Source: Henriciella marina
GTDB taxonomy: Bacteria > Pseudomonadota > Alphaproteobacteria > Caulobacterales > Hyphomonadaceae
Assembly (NCBI RefSeq): GCF_027213945.1
Contig: NZ_JAPWGW010000002.1
Span: forward strand, 372,001-436,000
Length of the DNA: 64,000 bases
Direction: 5' to 3'
Part shown: one piece after another, positions 41,245 through 49,446 of the stretch
How positions within the stretch are numbered: the first letter of the stretch is position 1
How the letters are laid out: the number at the start of each line of letters is the position of its first letter
Position numbers and translations under genes: made by a program
The notes under the pieces: generated by a model
What the model was told of the DNA's origin: nothing
What the model saw: only the letters and a program-made list of their open reading frames with translations
The model's database searches: none

Positions 41245-41624
41245 GGATGCGGCTCCGTTCCGGCAGGTTCCTGCTCATCCTCATAATAGTCTTCAGAGCG
41301 ACGCATGAGGCGGCCAAGCGGCCAACCCGCCAGCACCACAAGCGCAAAGGCCCCGAAGCCCCAGAATGCATTGAAGCCAAGCGTGCCGTCGATGCTGAAG
41401 TAAGGGTGGCGAAAATGCTCACCTTCCGGCGCCAGCATTTCGAGCACAGGCTCAATGGCGATCAGCAGGATCGACACGACAAGCAGGCCCCAGAAGATGA
41501 CCTTCCCGATCCATGGCTTCGTCGTCCAGCCGAACAAGGCACGTGCTGCTGGAACCGTCTGGCTCTCATCGGGCGCGTGTTCTCCGTGATCGCTCAGATG
41601 AGGCGGGGTTGCATGATCGCTCAT
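41241..41624 (-). CDS. Small two-span membrane protein in the mrp operon
   Basis: A 127-residue protein with a His/acid-rich N terminus (MSDHATPPHLSDHGEHAPDE), two membrane helices (GKVIFWGLLVVSILLIAIEP; AFWGFGAFALVVLAGWPLG) and an acidic tail EDYYEDEQEPAGTEPHP. No known Mrp subunit matches. Its 4 bp overlaps with both neighbours place it firmly in the operon, so it is probably an accessory subunit. Confidence 0.7.
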   Translation of the reverse strand: MSDHATPPHLSDHGEHAPDESQTVPAARALFGWTTKPWIGKVIFWGLLVVSILLIAIEPVLEMLAPEGEHFRHPYFSIDGTLGFNAFWGFGAFALVVLAGWPLGRLMRRSEDYYEDEQEPAGTEPHP

Positions 41625-43102
41625 GGCTGGCCTCCAATCGCTGGCAGAAGGAAGTCGTAAAGCTCGCCCATGAAGAAGAACAGCACAAGCGTGCCGACCG
41701 CCGTAAAGACGGGCGCGGCAACGGCAAGAGCTGGCGCCCCTTCAGGGCGTTTGTAAGGGGCAGGCTCTGGCGTACCGCGCGGCGGCATCAGGCCAAGGAA
41801 CGCAATCGGCAACAGATAGGCGATGTTCAGGAGCGAGGAGATGATCAGCACCCAGGCGACGTAGGCGTCACCGCTCTCAGACGCGCCAAGCATCAGGAGG
41901 ACCTTTGGCCAGCCCCCTGCAAGCGGCGGAAGACCGATGATCGACAGTGACCCGATAAGGAATGCCGTGAAAACGAGCGGCATACGCCGGCCAAGACCGC
42001 GCATCTCCGAGATCGCCTTCTTGCCCGTCGCAACATAGATCGCGCCAGCACACATGAAGAGCGTCATCTTGCCGAAGGCGTGGGCCGGGATCTGCAGCGC
42101 ACCGCCCATCATGCCCGCCTCATTCGCCAGCATTACACCCGCTGTGACATAAGCCAGCTGGCCGACGGTCGAATAGGCGAGCCGGGCCTTGAGGTCGTTC
42201 TTGGTGAGGGCGATCAGCGAGGCAACAACAATGGTGAAGCACGCCACGAAGAGGACAAAGTCACGCGCTGGTGTGTCGGCCAAAAGGTCTATGCCGAAAA
42301 CGTAGATGCCCACCTTGGCCATGGTGAACACGCCAGCCTTCACAACCGCCACGGCGTGCAGCAGCGCAGATACCGGCGTGGGCGCGACCATGGCATTCGG
42401 CAACCAGAAATGGACCGGCATTAGCGCCGCCTTACCGATGCCGAACGCGAAGAGGATGAGAAGCGCGCTGGCGATTACCGGCGTCACACCCTCTACCCCG
42501 GCGAGCAGGCCGCCCGGTACGAAGTCCATGCTGCCAGCCAGCGTCGCCGTCCAGATGATGGCGACGAGTAGCAGACCGATAGAGGTCGCGAGCAGCGTCA
42601 TGAGATAGATACGGCCACCGCGGAGCGCATTGGCATCGCCCTTGTGTGCAACCAGCGGGAAGGTCGACAGGGTCAACACTTCGTAGAAAACAAACAAGGT
42701 GAAGAGGTTCGAGGCCATGGCAACGCCCATGGCGCCCATCAGCGCAATTGCGAAACACATATAGAAGCGCGTCTGGTGGCGCTCCTTGTTCCCTCGCATA
42801 TAGCCGATGGAATAGAAGCTGTTCACGATCCAGAGACCGCTGGCCACGAGCGCGAACATCGCGCCAAGCGGCTCCAGCTTGAATGCGAGGTCCAGGCCCG
42901 GAACGACCGTGCCAAGAACGTATTCGGCAGGCTCTCCGCCAGTGATAGTCCCAGTCAGCAGACAGGCGACAACAAAGAGTGCGCCGGCGCCAACCAGCGT
43001 GACGCCTTCGCGCACATCAGGCAGGCGACCGGTCAGGTAGATACCGGCCATGGTGACAAGCGGCAGGATGAGCGCCGCGAGGATCAGGAATTCACCGCTC
43101 AT
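41621..43102 (-). CDS. mrpD: Mrp-complex MrpD-like subunit, second copy
   Basis: A 493-residue antiporter-like subunit with about 14 helices. The conserved Glu is in FVFYEVLTLSTFPLV, the Lys in FGIGKAALMPVHFWLPNAM and the second Lys/His set in KNDLKARLAYSTVGQL. As MrpD paralogues do, it should form a proton or sodium channel in the cytoplasmic membrane. It overlaps both neighbours by 4 bp. Confidence 0.85.
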   Translation of the reverse strand: MSGEFLILAALILPLVTMAGIYLTGRLPDVREGVTLVGAGALFVVACLLTGTITGGEPAEYVLGTVVPGLDLAFKLEPLGAMFALVASGLWIVNSFYSIGYMRGNKERHQTRFYMCFAIALMGAMGVAMASNLFTLFVFYEVLTLSTFPLVAHKGDANALRGGRIYLMTLLATSIGLLLVAIIWTATLAGSMDFVPGGLLAGVEGVTPVIASALLILFAFGIGKAALMPVHFWLPNAMVAPTPVSALLHAVAVVKAGVFTMAKVGIYVFGIDLLADTPARDFVLFVACFTIVVASLIALTKNDLKARLAYSTVGQLAYVTAGVMLANEAGMMGGALQIPAHAFGKMTLFMCAGAIYVATGKKAISEMRGLGRRMPLVFTAFLIGSLSIIGLPPLAGGWPKVLLMLGASESGDAYVAWVLIISSLLNIAYLLPIAFLGLMPPRGTPEPAPYKRPEGAPALAVAAPVFTAVGTLVLFFFMGELYDFLLPAIGGQP

Positions 43103-44634
43103 GACGCGCCTCCGATAAAGAGCGCCTCAGCTGCATCCGTTGCAAGGCCATAGACGAAGCCGCCATCGACACCGACCCAGATATTCGCGATCGCAAGAAT
43201 CCAGAGCGGCACGAGTATGAGAAGTGGGGCTTCGCCATGTTCCTTGTGCGGATTTGCAGGCGCGCGGAAGAAGACCGCTTCGAGGATGCGGCCCATATAG
43301 ATGACGGCCAGCACGCTGGAGAAGACCACAAGTAGCGCAGCCCACCACCAGCCGCTTTCAAGGAGCGCCGAGACGAGCGCGAACTTGGACTGGAAGCCTG
43401 CAGTCAGCGGCACGCCGATCAGCGAGAGACCCGCGATTGCAAAGGCCGTCATCGTCCACGGAGCGCGGCGGCCAAGACCTGCAAAGTCGTGAATGCGCGT
43501 GCCCTGATAGGTCAGCACCGCGCCGGCGACGGCCATGAACAGCGCGCCCTTCATCAGCGCGTGGTTGACCAGGTGGAACATGCCGGCAGAGACGCCCGCC
43601 GCTGTACCCAGCGAGATGCCGAGCAGCATGTAGCCGACCTGCGCAACCGATGAATAAGCCAGCGTGCGGCGAATGTCGGCCTGAAAGATCGCCTGGAAGG
43701 AACAGGCGAGCATCGCCGCAATGCCCATCGGCGCGAGGATCAGGGCAAGACTCATGCCTTCGAAAGCAAAGTCGAGCGAGAAGACGCTGAACAGGAAGCG
43801 AACCATTGCATAGATCGCGACCTTGGTCGCGGTTGCGGCAAGGAAGGCCGTTACGAAGCTCGGACTGTAGGAATAGGCGTTTGGCAGCCACTGGTGCAGC
43901 GGGAACATTGCCGCTTTCAGGCCAAGACCCACGAGGATGAAAGCAAAGCCGACCTGAACGGCGCGGTTGCCGCCAACATCCTGAAGCTGGACGGCGAGAT
44001 CCGCCATGTTGAGCGTGCCGGTCGCGGCGTAGAGGAAGCCGACGCCGACCACATAGAAGCTCGCCCCGATCGTGCCCATCAAGAGATAGTTGATCGCTGC
44101 CGGAAGCGCGCGCCGGTCACGGCCGGACCCAAGCGCGACCAGCACATAGGTCGCGATGGACGAAAGCTCCAGGAAGACGAAGAGGTTGAAGGCGTCGCCC
44201 GTCGCGGCCACGCCGAGCAGGCCCATGAAGCAGACCTGGAACGCGCCAAAGAACATGGCGCGCTTGCCGTCGGCAATCTCCGCCTTGATCGTCGGCCAGC
44301 CAAAGATGCTGGTCAGGAAGGCAATCACGCTGACGAGCAGCAGAATGAGCACGTTCAGCGCATCTATGCGGAACTCGATACCATGCGGCGGCGCCCAGCC
44401 ACCCATGGCGTATGAAATGATCGCGCCGCCCTCAATCGAGCGGACCTGCGCCAGCAGGATCAGCGACAGCAGCGTACAGAGCCCTGTTACGACAACCGTC
44501 ATGATCCAGGCGACTCGTCCGCCGCCGGGCAGGAATGCCGCAATCGGTCCGGCCAGCATCGGCAGCAGGATGAGCAGCGCGGGTGCGTGCGCTTCAGCGA
44601 ATGCTGGCGCGATTTGAAGGATCCAGTCCATCAT
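43099..44634 (-). CDS. mrpD: Mrp-complex MrpD-like subunit, first copy
   Basis: A 511-residue antiporter-like subunit. FVFLELSSIATYVLVALG has the Glu, VGLGLKAAMFPLHQWLPNAYS the Lys, and QADIRRTLAYSSVAQVGYM the C-terminal charge pair. The C-terminal lateral part with MGRILEAVFFRAP is typical of MrpD. It directly follows mrpC as in standard Mrp operons, making this the orthodox MrpD. Confidence 0.88.
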   Translation of the reverse strand: MMDWILQIAPAFAEAHAPALLILLPMLAGPIAAFLPGGGRVAWIMTVVVTGLCTLLSLILLAQVRSIEGGAIISYAMGGWAPPHGIEFRIDALNVLILLLVSVIAFLTSIFGWPTIKAEIADGKRAMFFGAFQVCFMGLLGVAATGDAFNLFVFLELSSIATYVLVALGSGRDRRALPAAINYLLMGTIGASFYVVGVGFLYAATGTLNMADLAVQLQDVGGNRAVQVGFAFILVGLGLKAAMFPLHQWLPNAYSYSPSFVTAFLAATATKVAIYAMVRFLFSVFSLDFAFEGMSLALILAPMGIAAMLACSFQAIFQADIRRTLAYSSVAQVGYMLLGISLGTAAGVSAGMFHLVNHALMKGALFMAVAGAVLTYQGTRIHDFAGLGRRAPWTMTAFAIAGLSLIGVPLTAGFQSKFALVSALLESGWWWAALLVVFSSVLAVIYMGRILEAVFFRAPANPHKEHGEAPLLILVPLWILAIANIWVGVDGGFVYGLATDAAEALFIGGAS

Positions 44635-45194
44635 ACCGGGTTAGCCTCATCAGCCTGGTCCACAGCGTACTCGGCGCGTGCGACCTCAAGGTCAGTCTCG
44701 CGGATCTCGTCGCTTTCGATCGTGCCGTACGCTTCCCTGATGCGAACCACGATGGCGAGACCGACAGCAAGCGTTGCGACACCCACCACAATGGCCGTCA
44801 GCATCAGAACGTGCGGAAGCGGGTTGGAATAGACATGCTCAAGTCCATGGCTGGCCGCGCCATGTGCAGCGTCGGCAGCCCCATGAGCGGCATCGGCCGC
44901 ACCATGCGCTGCATCTGATGCGCCGTGGGCCGCTTCGCTAGCGGCACCATGCGCGCCGGCTGCCTCATCATGACCGCCGCCATGTCCTTTCGCGTCCTTG
45001 CCATAAAGGATCGGCGCGGTCCCGCCATCGATACGGCTGAGCGAGATGTAGAAAAGGATGATCGACGTCTGGAAGATCGACAGACCGACCAGCTTCTTGA
45101 TCAGGTTGGTCGCCGCAAAAAGCGTGTAGAGGCCGATCATCATCAGGCCGATGATCGCCCAGTAATTGCCGCGCTCGAGAACGAATTCCAGCAT
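44631..45194 (-). CDS. mrpC: MrpC (NuoK-like) subunit with His/Ala repeat insertion
   Basis: A 187-residue NuoK-like subunit. Helices 1-2 (YWAIIGLMMIGLYTLFAATN; VGLSIFQTSIILFYISL) and helix 3 (PHVLMLTAIVVGVATLAVGL, with the conserved NPLP.VL.LTAIVV phrase) are normal. Between helices 2 and 3, residues ~67-118 are a repeat of the unit AAHGA(A/S)D with about ten His. Usual MrpC is about 110-120 residues. A further acidic tail (ESDEIRETDLEVARAEYAVD) is also extra. The insert is predicted on one face of the membrane and could bind metal or sense pH. Confidence 0.88.
   Translation of the reverse strand: MLEFVLERGNYWAIIGLMMIGLYTLFAATNLIKKLVGLSIFQTSIILFYISLSRIDGGTAPILYGKDAKGHGGGHDEAAGAHGAASEAAHGASDAAHGAADAAHGAADAAHGAASHGLEHVYSNPLPHVLMLTAIVVGVATLAVGLAIVVRIREAYGTIESDEIRETDLEVARAEYAVDQADEANPV
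44841..44996 (-). repeat. In-frame tandem repeat coding AAHGA(A/S)D inside mrpC
   Basis: Roughly 21 bp units, best read on the minus strand as GCCGC.CATGGTGC.GC.GAT, repeated with third-position changes. The silent variation shows the protein repeat is not just a fresh polymerase-slippage product. Confidence 0.65.
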
Positions 45195-45655
45195 TACCAG
45201 TCCTCGTCCTTGATCTCGGTGACGCGGCCCGCAAACGCGTAGAAAATGGACAGCATCGACCCGGCAACGGCGAACAGCACGCCAACTTCGACAGCGATGA
45301 TGCCATAGTGCTGCCCCATATGGCCGCCCGGCTCTTCATTGAACAGGACGTCGTAGTCGAGGAAGTTACCGCCCATGACCAACGCCCAGACGCCAACGCC
45401 CGCGAAGATAATGAACCCAAGCGCCGCAAGCGATCTTGCAAACACCGGCGGGACCGCGCGCATCGCGGGCGTGATCCCGAAAACCAGTGCGTAGAGCACG
45501 ACGGCAACGACGATGATGACGCCTGCTTGGAAACCGCCCCCCGGGCTGTAGTCACCATGGAAATGAACATAGAGCGCAAACAGGGCGATGATCGGAATCA
45601 GCGGCTTTGCGACAACGCGCAGAATGACGTGATGATCTGAACGCGGGCCGGCCAT
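45194..45655 (-). CDS. mrpB: MrpB subunit of Na+/H+ antiporter
   Basis: A 153-residue MnhB/MrpB-domain membrane protein with four helices. HDVILRVVAKPLIPIIALFALYVHFHGDYSPGGGFQAGVI (in parts: KPLIPIIALFALYV; HGDYSPGGGFQAG) is diagnostic. It is needed for assembly and transport of the Mrp complex. Its start coincides with the stop region of the next upstream gene by one base. Confidence 0.9.
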   Translation of the reverse strand: MAGPRSDHHVILRVVAKPLIPIIALFALYVHFHGDYSPGGGFQAGVIIVVAVVLYALVFGITPAMRAVPPVFARSLAALGFIIFAGVGVWALVMGGNFLDYDVLFNEEPGGHMGQHYGIIAVEVGVLFAVAGSMLSIFYAFAGRVTEIKDEDW

Positions 45656-46251
45656 TATTGCTTGTCCTTCTTGCGGTTGAAGGTCGCCGAGAGAGAGCGC
45701 TCGCCGAAACCAAGCAGGAGGATCACAGCAAGCGCCGCAGTAAACACAACGCCCGTCTCACCCAGCGTATCGAATCCACGATAGCTTGCGAGAACGGCGG
45801 TCACGATATTCGGAACAGCGATTTCCTTGGGCGTGCGCTCAAGATAATCGGTGCCGACATAGGTATTGGCCGGGCTGTCCGGGTCACCGAAAGCGGGCAG
45901 GTCGATCGTCGCATAGACGAGCATCGCGCCCGTCGCCAGGACGACCAGAATCGGGACGATCTGCATGGCGCCTTTTTCAGGCTTGGCCGTACGGGCGGTG
46001 AGCAGCATGGCACCAAGCAGAAGTGCGGTAGAGATACCGGCACCAACGGCAGCTTCGGTGAACGCCACGTCGACAGCATCAAGGGCGACAAACCAGGTCG
46101 CAGAGATCAGTGAGTAGATGCCCGACAGCATGACGATGGCGAACAGGCTGCGCATACGCGCAATTGCCACGCCAACGACGAAAAGCAGGCCGAGCAGAAG
46201 AACGTTGATTAGAGCAATGGCGAGATCTGCGCCAGAATAACCAGCGATCAT
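45655..46251 (-). CDS. DUF4040/MbhD-type subunit, equivalent to the C-terminal part of MrpA
   Basis: A 198-residue protein with five to six helices. AIVMLSGIYSLISATWFVALDAVDVAFTEAAVGAG (as SGIYSLISATWFV and VAFTEAAVGAGIS) is DUF4040/MbhD, and LPAFGDPDSP...VPNIVTAVLASYRGFDTLGET is the MbhE/MrpB-N part. In classical operons this region is fused to MrpA; here it is a separate gene, as in group-2-like Mrp and Mbh complexes. Confidence 0.85.
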   Translation of the reverse strand: MIAGYSGADLAIALINVLLLGLLFVVGVAIARMRSLFAIVMLSGIYSLISATWFVALDAVDVAFTEAAVGAGISTALLLGAMLLTARTAKPEKGAMQIVPILVVLATGAMLVYATIDLPAFGDPDSPANTYVGTDYLERTPKEIAVPNIVTAVLASYRGFDTLGETGVVFTAALAVILLLGFGERSLSATFNRKKDKQ

Positions 46252-46610
46252 GCCCCCTCCTCACTATTGTCTGGGCGCTTCAGATCGCGGCCGAGGACAG
46301 GCTGAAGCCCTGCCGTATGAGCCGCATTCGCAAGCGCGTGTGAACCGGTCGGACTGGTCAGGAAAATGAACAGCCAGATTGCCGCCAGCTTGAACACGAC
46401 CAGCCAGCTCGGCGCGAGAATCGCCATCCCCAGAAGGGAAAGCGTGACAGCGCTCGTATCAGTGATACTGGCCGCATGAAGGCGCGTGAAAAAATCGGGA
46501 AAACGCAGGACGCCGATCGAGCCGATCAGCGCAAGCAGTGCGCCAATGACACAGAGAATACCGCCGACCCATGGCTTGAGGAAGATGAGGATGCCGAGAA
46601 GCTCAGACAT
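46248..46610 (-). CDS. mrpG: MrpG subunit of Na+/H+ antiporter
   Basis: A 120-residue protein with three helices. IGALLALIGSIGVLRFPDFFTRLHAASITDT is the MnhG/PhaG signature (IGVLRFPDFFTRLHAAS). It overlaps the mrpF gene by 8 bp and the DUF4040 gene by 4 bp. Confidence 0.92.
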   Translation of the reverse strand: MSELLGILIFLKPWVGGILCVIGALLALIGSIGVLRFPDFFTRLHAASITDTSAVTLSLLGMAILAPSWLVVFKLAAIWLFIFLTSPTGSHALANAAHTAGLQPVLGRDLKRPDNSEEGA

Positions 46611-46917
46611 TGTCGCCCCCCTGCTCTGTCGGCGTCTTCGTGGCCGGTCTGCGATGCAGCGGCACCTGGAAGGAGCGATACCGGAAGAATTTCAGGATCG
46701 CGATCGTCGAGACGAAGTTTATGAGCGCATAAAGCACAGCAATATCAAGCCAGTCCGGGCGACCCAGCACAAAGCCGAGGAAACCGATAAAGAGCACGAT
46801 CTTGGTCCCGAGCGAGTTGACGGCGAGCACGCGGTCATAGAGCGTTGGCCCCAGTAGCGCGCGGACAAGCGTCAGCCCGATCGCGATGATGATTGCGACA
46901 GCAGCGATCTCGGTCAT
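46603..46917 (-). CDS. mrpF: MrpF subunit of Na+/H+ antiporter
   Basis: A 104-residue three-helix protein. LVRALLGPTLYDRVLAVNSLGTK is the MnhF/PhaF signature, followed by LDIAVLYALINFVSTIAILKFF. It is implicated in sodium or bile-salt efflux in some species. Overlaps mrpE by 4 bp. Confidence 0.92.
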   Translation of the reverse strand: MTEIAAVAIIIAIGLTLVRALLGPTLYDRVLAVNSLGTKIVLFIGFLGFVLGRPDWLDIAVLYALINFVSTIAILKFFRYRSFQVPLHRRPATKTPTEQGGDNV

Positions 46918-47411
46918 GCGGCCAGCTCCTCCTCACGCTTGCCATCGGCAGCGCGATAGGAACGCAGATCCATCTCGTCAAACGAGTCCGGCGTGGCGTC
47001 TTCTTCAAAGAGCGCGTGGATCAGAAGCTTGCCACCCTCAACCTCAACCGTCACCGTTCCCGGCGTCAGCGTGATCGAGTTTGCAAAGATCGTTTTGGCG
47101 AGGTCGCTTTCGCAGCGCGTCTTAACCCGCACAAAGGCCGGATTGATGTTCAGATTCGCGCTGACGCACGCCTTGATGACCGGCCAGTTCGCCTTGAAAA
47201 TCTCGATCATCAGCCAGGCCCAGTAGGACAGGATCGGGATGGAGCGGCCATATGGCGAGCCTTCCCGATCAACAGTTTCGAGGCGCGAAGCCAGAACAAC
47301 CGAGATGAGAATCGAAATGCCGGCAAGAATGAGCAGTAAAGGCTTGTAGATCCCCGAAAGGCCAAGCCAAAGTGCGGCAAGCACAAAGATCAGGCCTGCA
47401 AAATAACCCAC
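46914..47411 (-). CDS. mrpE: MrpE subunit of Na+/H+ antiporter
   Basis: A 165-residue protein, first gene of the operon. Two or three N-terminal helices, then the MnhE domain: IEIFKANWPVIKACVS, LTPGTVTVEVEGGKLLIHAL. Family members stabilise the complex. The gene order E-F-G-A'-B-C-D-D-x-D is reversed relative to the common A-B-C-D-E-F-G. Confidence 0.92.
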   Translation of the reverse strand: MGYFAGLIFVLAALWLGLSGIYKPLLLILAGISILISVVLASRLETVDREGSPYGRSIPILSYWAWLMIEIFKANWPVIKACVSANLNINPAFVRVKTRCESDLAKTIFANSITLTPGTVTVEVEGGKLLIHALFEEDATPDSFDEMDLRSYRAADGKREEELAA

Positions 47412-47496
47412 GAGTTAGCCGCTCCCTTTACGCCACAAGACAAGTATGGGTCGCTGTTACTCGCTCGGCAGGAGTTTGGCCAGACCCTCTTCCAGT

Positions 47497-48717
47497 CTAT
47501 GCGCCGAAAACGAGCTGAGCCGTCCGCCGCGACGTTGAGAAACGGGTTTCATTGGGCGATTCTGTCGCATCTTCAGCAGCAGGGCTAGTACGTGGTGAGT
47601 AGGAAGAAGAGAGCGACCAGTTCCAGTAACGCAGCGTTGTCTGCGCCTTGGCCACCGCAAGAAGTTCATAGGTCTCGGACAGATACGCGAACTGTGGGTG
47701 AAGCTTTCCGTCATCCAGTTTAAGTGGCCGGCGCAGTGCATGCCACAGGCGCGCCAGGTAAGGCCGTTTCAGCCCTGTCGCCTTGCAAAGCACGGCAAGG
47801 CCTTCGCCGCCTGCGTCGCTCAAGATCTTCGCAATCGTCACTGGCTTCACGCCGGCGAGAAACCCGATTTCCTGCGCCAGCTCAGGCGTGAGCCCCTTCT
47901 CTGCTGCGACTTCAACGGCGTGCTCCAGGCTATCATAGGGGCTCTTTTCGATGGCTGCGCGGTTTCTCTGGCGCCGCTCGATCAGCTGGAGTGTCTTGCG
48001 GGCGACCGGGTCTGACCAGTTTTCCTGGGCGGCCACAGCGAAGACGTCCGAGCAAAGATCCACGAGTTCGAGCCGGTCGGCGGCCTGCCTTTGCAGGATG
48101 GTCCGGCGGGTCGCGCCATCCGCCCACCAGAACATCGCCATGGCCTGACTCGGAATAAGCTCCAGACGTTTGATGAGCAACGTCGTCAGGCCTTCGACGG
48201 TCCGCGAGTGCTGGACGAGAAGGTCCATACCGCGTTCTGAAATCTCCGCGCCGCGATTCTGCAGAAGCGCCTTGAGGACCGCCGGTTCCTCGCGCTGGCA
48301 GAGCGCTTCGGCGACACAAGGATCGATGCGTTTGCGCTGCGCGATCAAAAGTCTGTGATCGAGCGAGGTTTCGTCTGCGATGGTGGCCAGGTCGGCCGCG
48401 TCGAAACCCTCATTCACCTCGAGAATCGGACGCGCGACCTCAAGATCGGACATGGCGAGGTAACGCATCAGGCGTCGCGGCGCTTCCTTGTTGACCTGTA
48501 GACGCTCTGCGCAGAACCGACGATCATCAGGCGACGCGTGGAACAACATTTCCAGAAGGATATCGCCGCCCATTGATCGGTCCTGCGGTGCAACCGCTGT
48601 GGCCGGCAGCGCCACGAAGTCGATAAGCCGCCGTAGCAGCAGCCGTCTGGCGCGCCCACTGGTTGCACCTTCAGGCTTGCTCGGTTCGCCTTCTGAGATC
48701 TTTTCCAATGCTGACAT
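47497..48717 (-). CDS. DUF2336 family protein
   Basis: A 406-residue cytoplasmic protein of the alphaproteobacteria-specific family DUF2336. ARRLLLRRLIDFVALPATAVAPQDRSMGGDILLEML (as RLLLRRLIDFVALPATAV and DILLEMLFHAS) marks the start, followed by HEAT-like helical repeats (LMRYLAMSDLEVARPILEV; LATIADETSLDHRLLIAQR). The C-terminal LGFLAGV-like region and VLCKATGLKRPYL complete it. Function is unknown; helical-repeat structure suggests protein binding. Confidence 0.82.
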   Translation of the reverse strand: MSALEKISEGEPSKPEGATSGRARRLLLRRLIDFVALPATAVAPQDRSMGGDILLEMLFHASPDDRRFCAERLQVNKEAPRRLMRYLAMSDLEVARPILEVNEGFDAADLATIADETSLDHRLLIAQRKRIDPCVAEALCQREEPAVLKALLQNRGAEISERGMDLLVQHSRTVEGLTTLLIKRLELIPSQAMAMFWWADGATRRTILQRQAADRLELVDLCSDVFAVAAQENWSDPVARKTLQLIERRQRNRAAIEKSPYDSLEHAVEVAAEKGLTPELAQEIGFLAGVKPVTIAKILSDAGGEGLAVLCKATGLKRPYLARLWHALRRPLKLDDGKLHPQFAYLSETYELLAVAKAQTTLRYWNWSLSSSYSPRTSPAAEDATESPNETRFSTSRRTAQLVFGA

Positions 48718-48788
48718 TGCGGCCTGTTCGCTCAGTGTCGTTCAAGCCCTCAGAGTGCCAGCCTCAGGTTAACAGCGCGTTTGACGTT

Positions 48789-49265
48789 TCAGACGTCTTC
48801 GATCTCCGGCGCCTTGCGCACGGGATGGGAAAAGAAAAGCAGTATGGAGACAGCGAGCATCGCAACCGAGAGCATGAACACCCGGCCGAAATCGGTACCG
48901 CTTTCGAAGACAGCCGTAGATGCGGGAAGTTCGCGGCCAAGTATGTCCGGCATGAGATGTACTGTCACTGCACCCATCATGAGGAGCGCCGATAGTGCCG
49001 CGCCAAACCGCCTAGAAGCCGGAATCAGCAGGAAGACGCAAAGCAGAAGCTCAAACACTGCCACAACAACGCGGCCCGTTGGCTCCAGAAGCTCGATCCC
49101 GGTCTTGTCCGCCATGGTCTGGAAAATGACATTGCCCCCCGGTCGGTCGAACAGCTTTACAAAGCCTTCGGGCGGATCTGGCAGCGGATGAAGGGTCGCG
49201 TTGACGTAGACGAAGATCAGGAAAACCGCGAACAGCCAGCTGAGGAGCAGGCGCAAGGCAAACAT
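48789..49265 (-). CDS. DoxX-like small membrane protein
   Basis: A 158-residue protein with four membrane helices (LLLSWLFAVFLIFVYVNAT; VVVAVFELLLCVFLLIP; ALSALLMMGAVTVHLMP; VFMLSVAMLAVSILLFF). FDRPGGNVIFQTMAD between helices 1 and 2 and ELLEPTGRVVVAVFELL fit the DoxX/DoxD-like superfamily. Activity unknown. Confidence 0.7.
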   Translation of the reverse strand: MFALRLLLSWLFAVFLIFVYVNATLHPLPDPPEGFVKLFDRPGGNVIFQTMADKTGIELLEPTGRVVVAVFELLLCVFLLIPASRRFGAALSALLMMGAVTVHLMPDILGRELPASTAVFESGTDFGRVFMLSVAMLAVSILLFFSHPVRKAPEIEDV

Positions 49266-49446
49266 CGGATTCTCCCGGAGGGTAACGTTAGTGGCAGAGC
49301 ATAGACCGCCTGTGCCTTACCTCAATGAGAGACATGATGTGAGGCGACTTTGTGACTGCGAATGCAGCCAGTAGGGGAAAATCGCTTTTCTGAAGGGCCG
49401 CAGACAGTAAGGTCGCCCCTTCGCCGACAGGGAAACGGTATCACGT

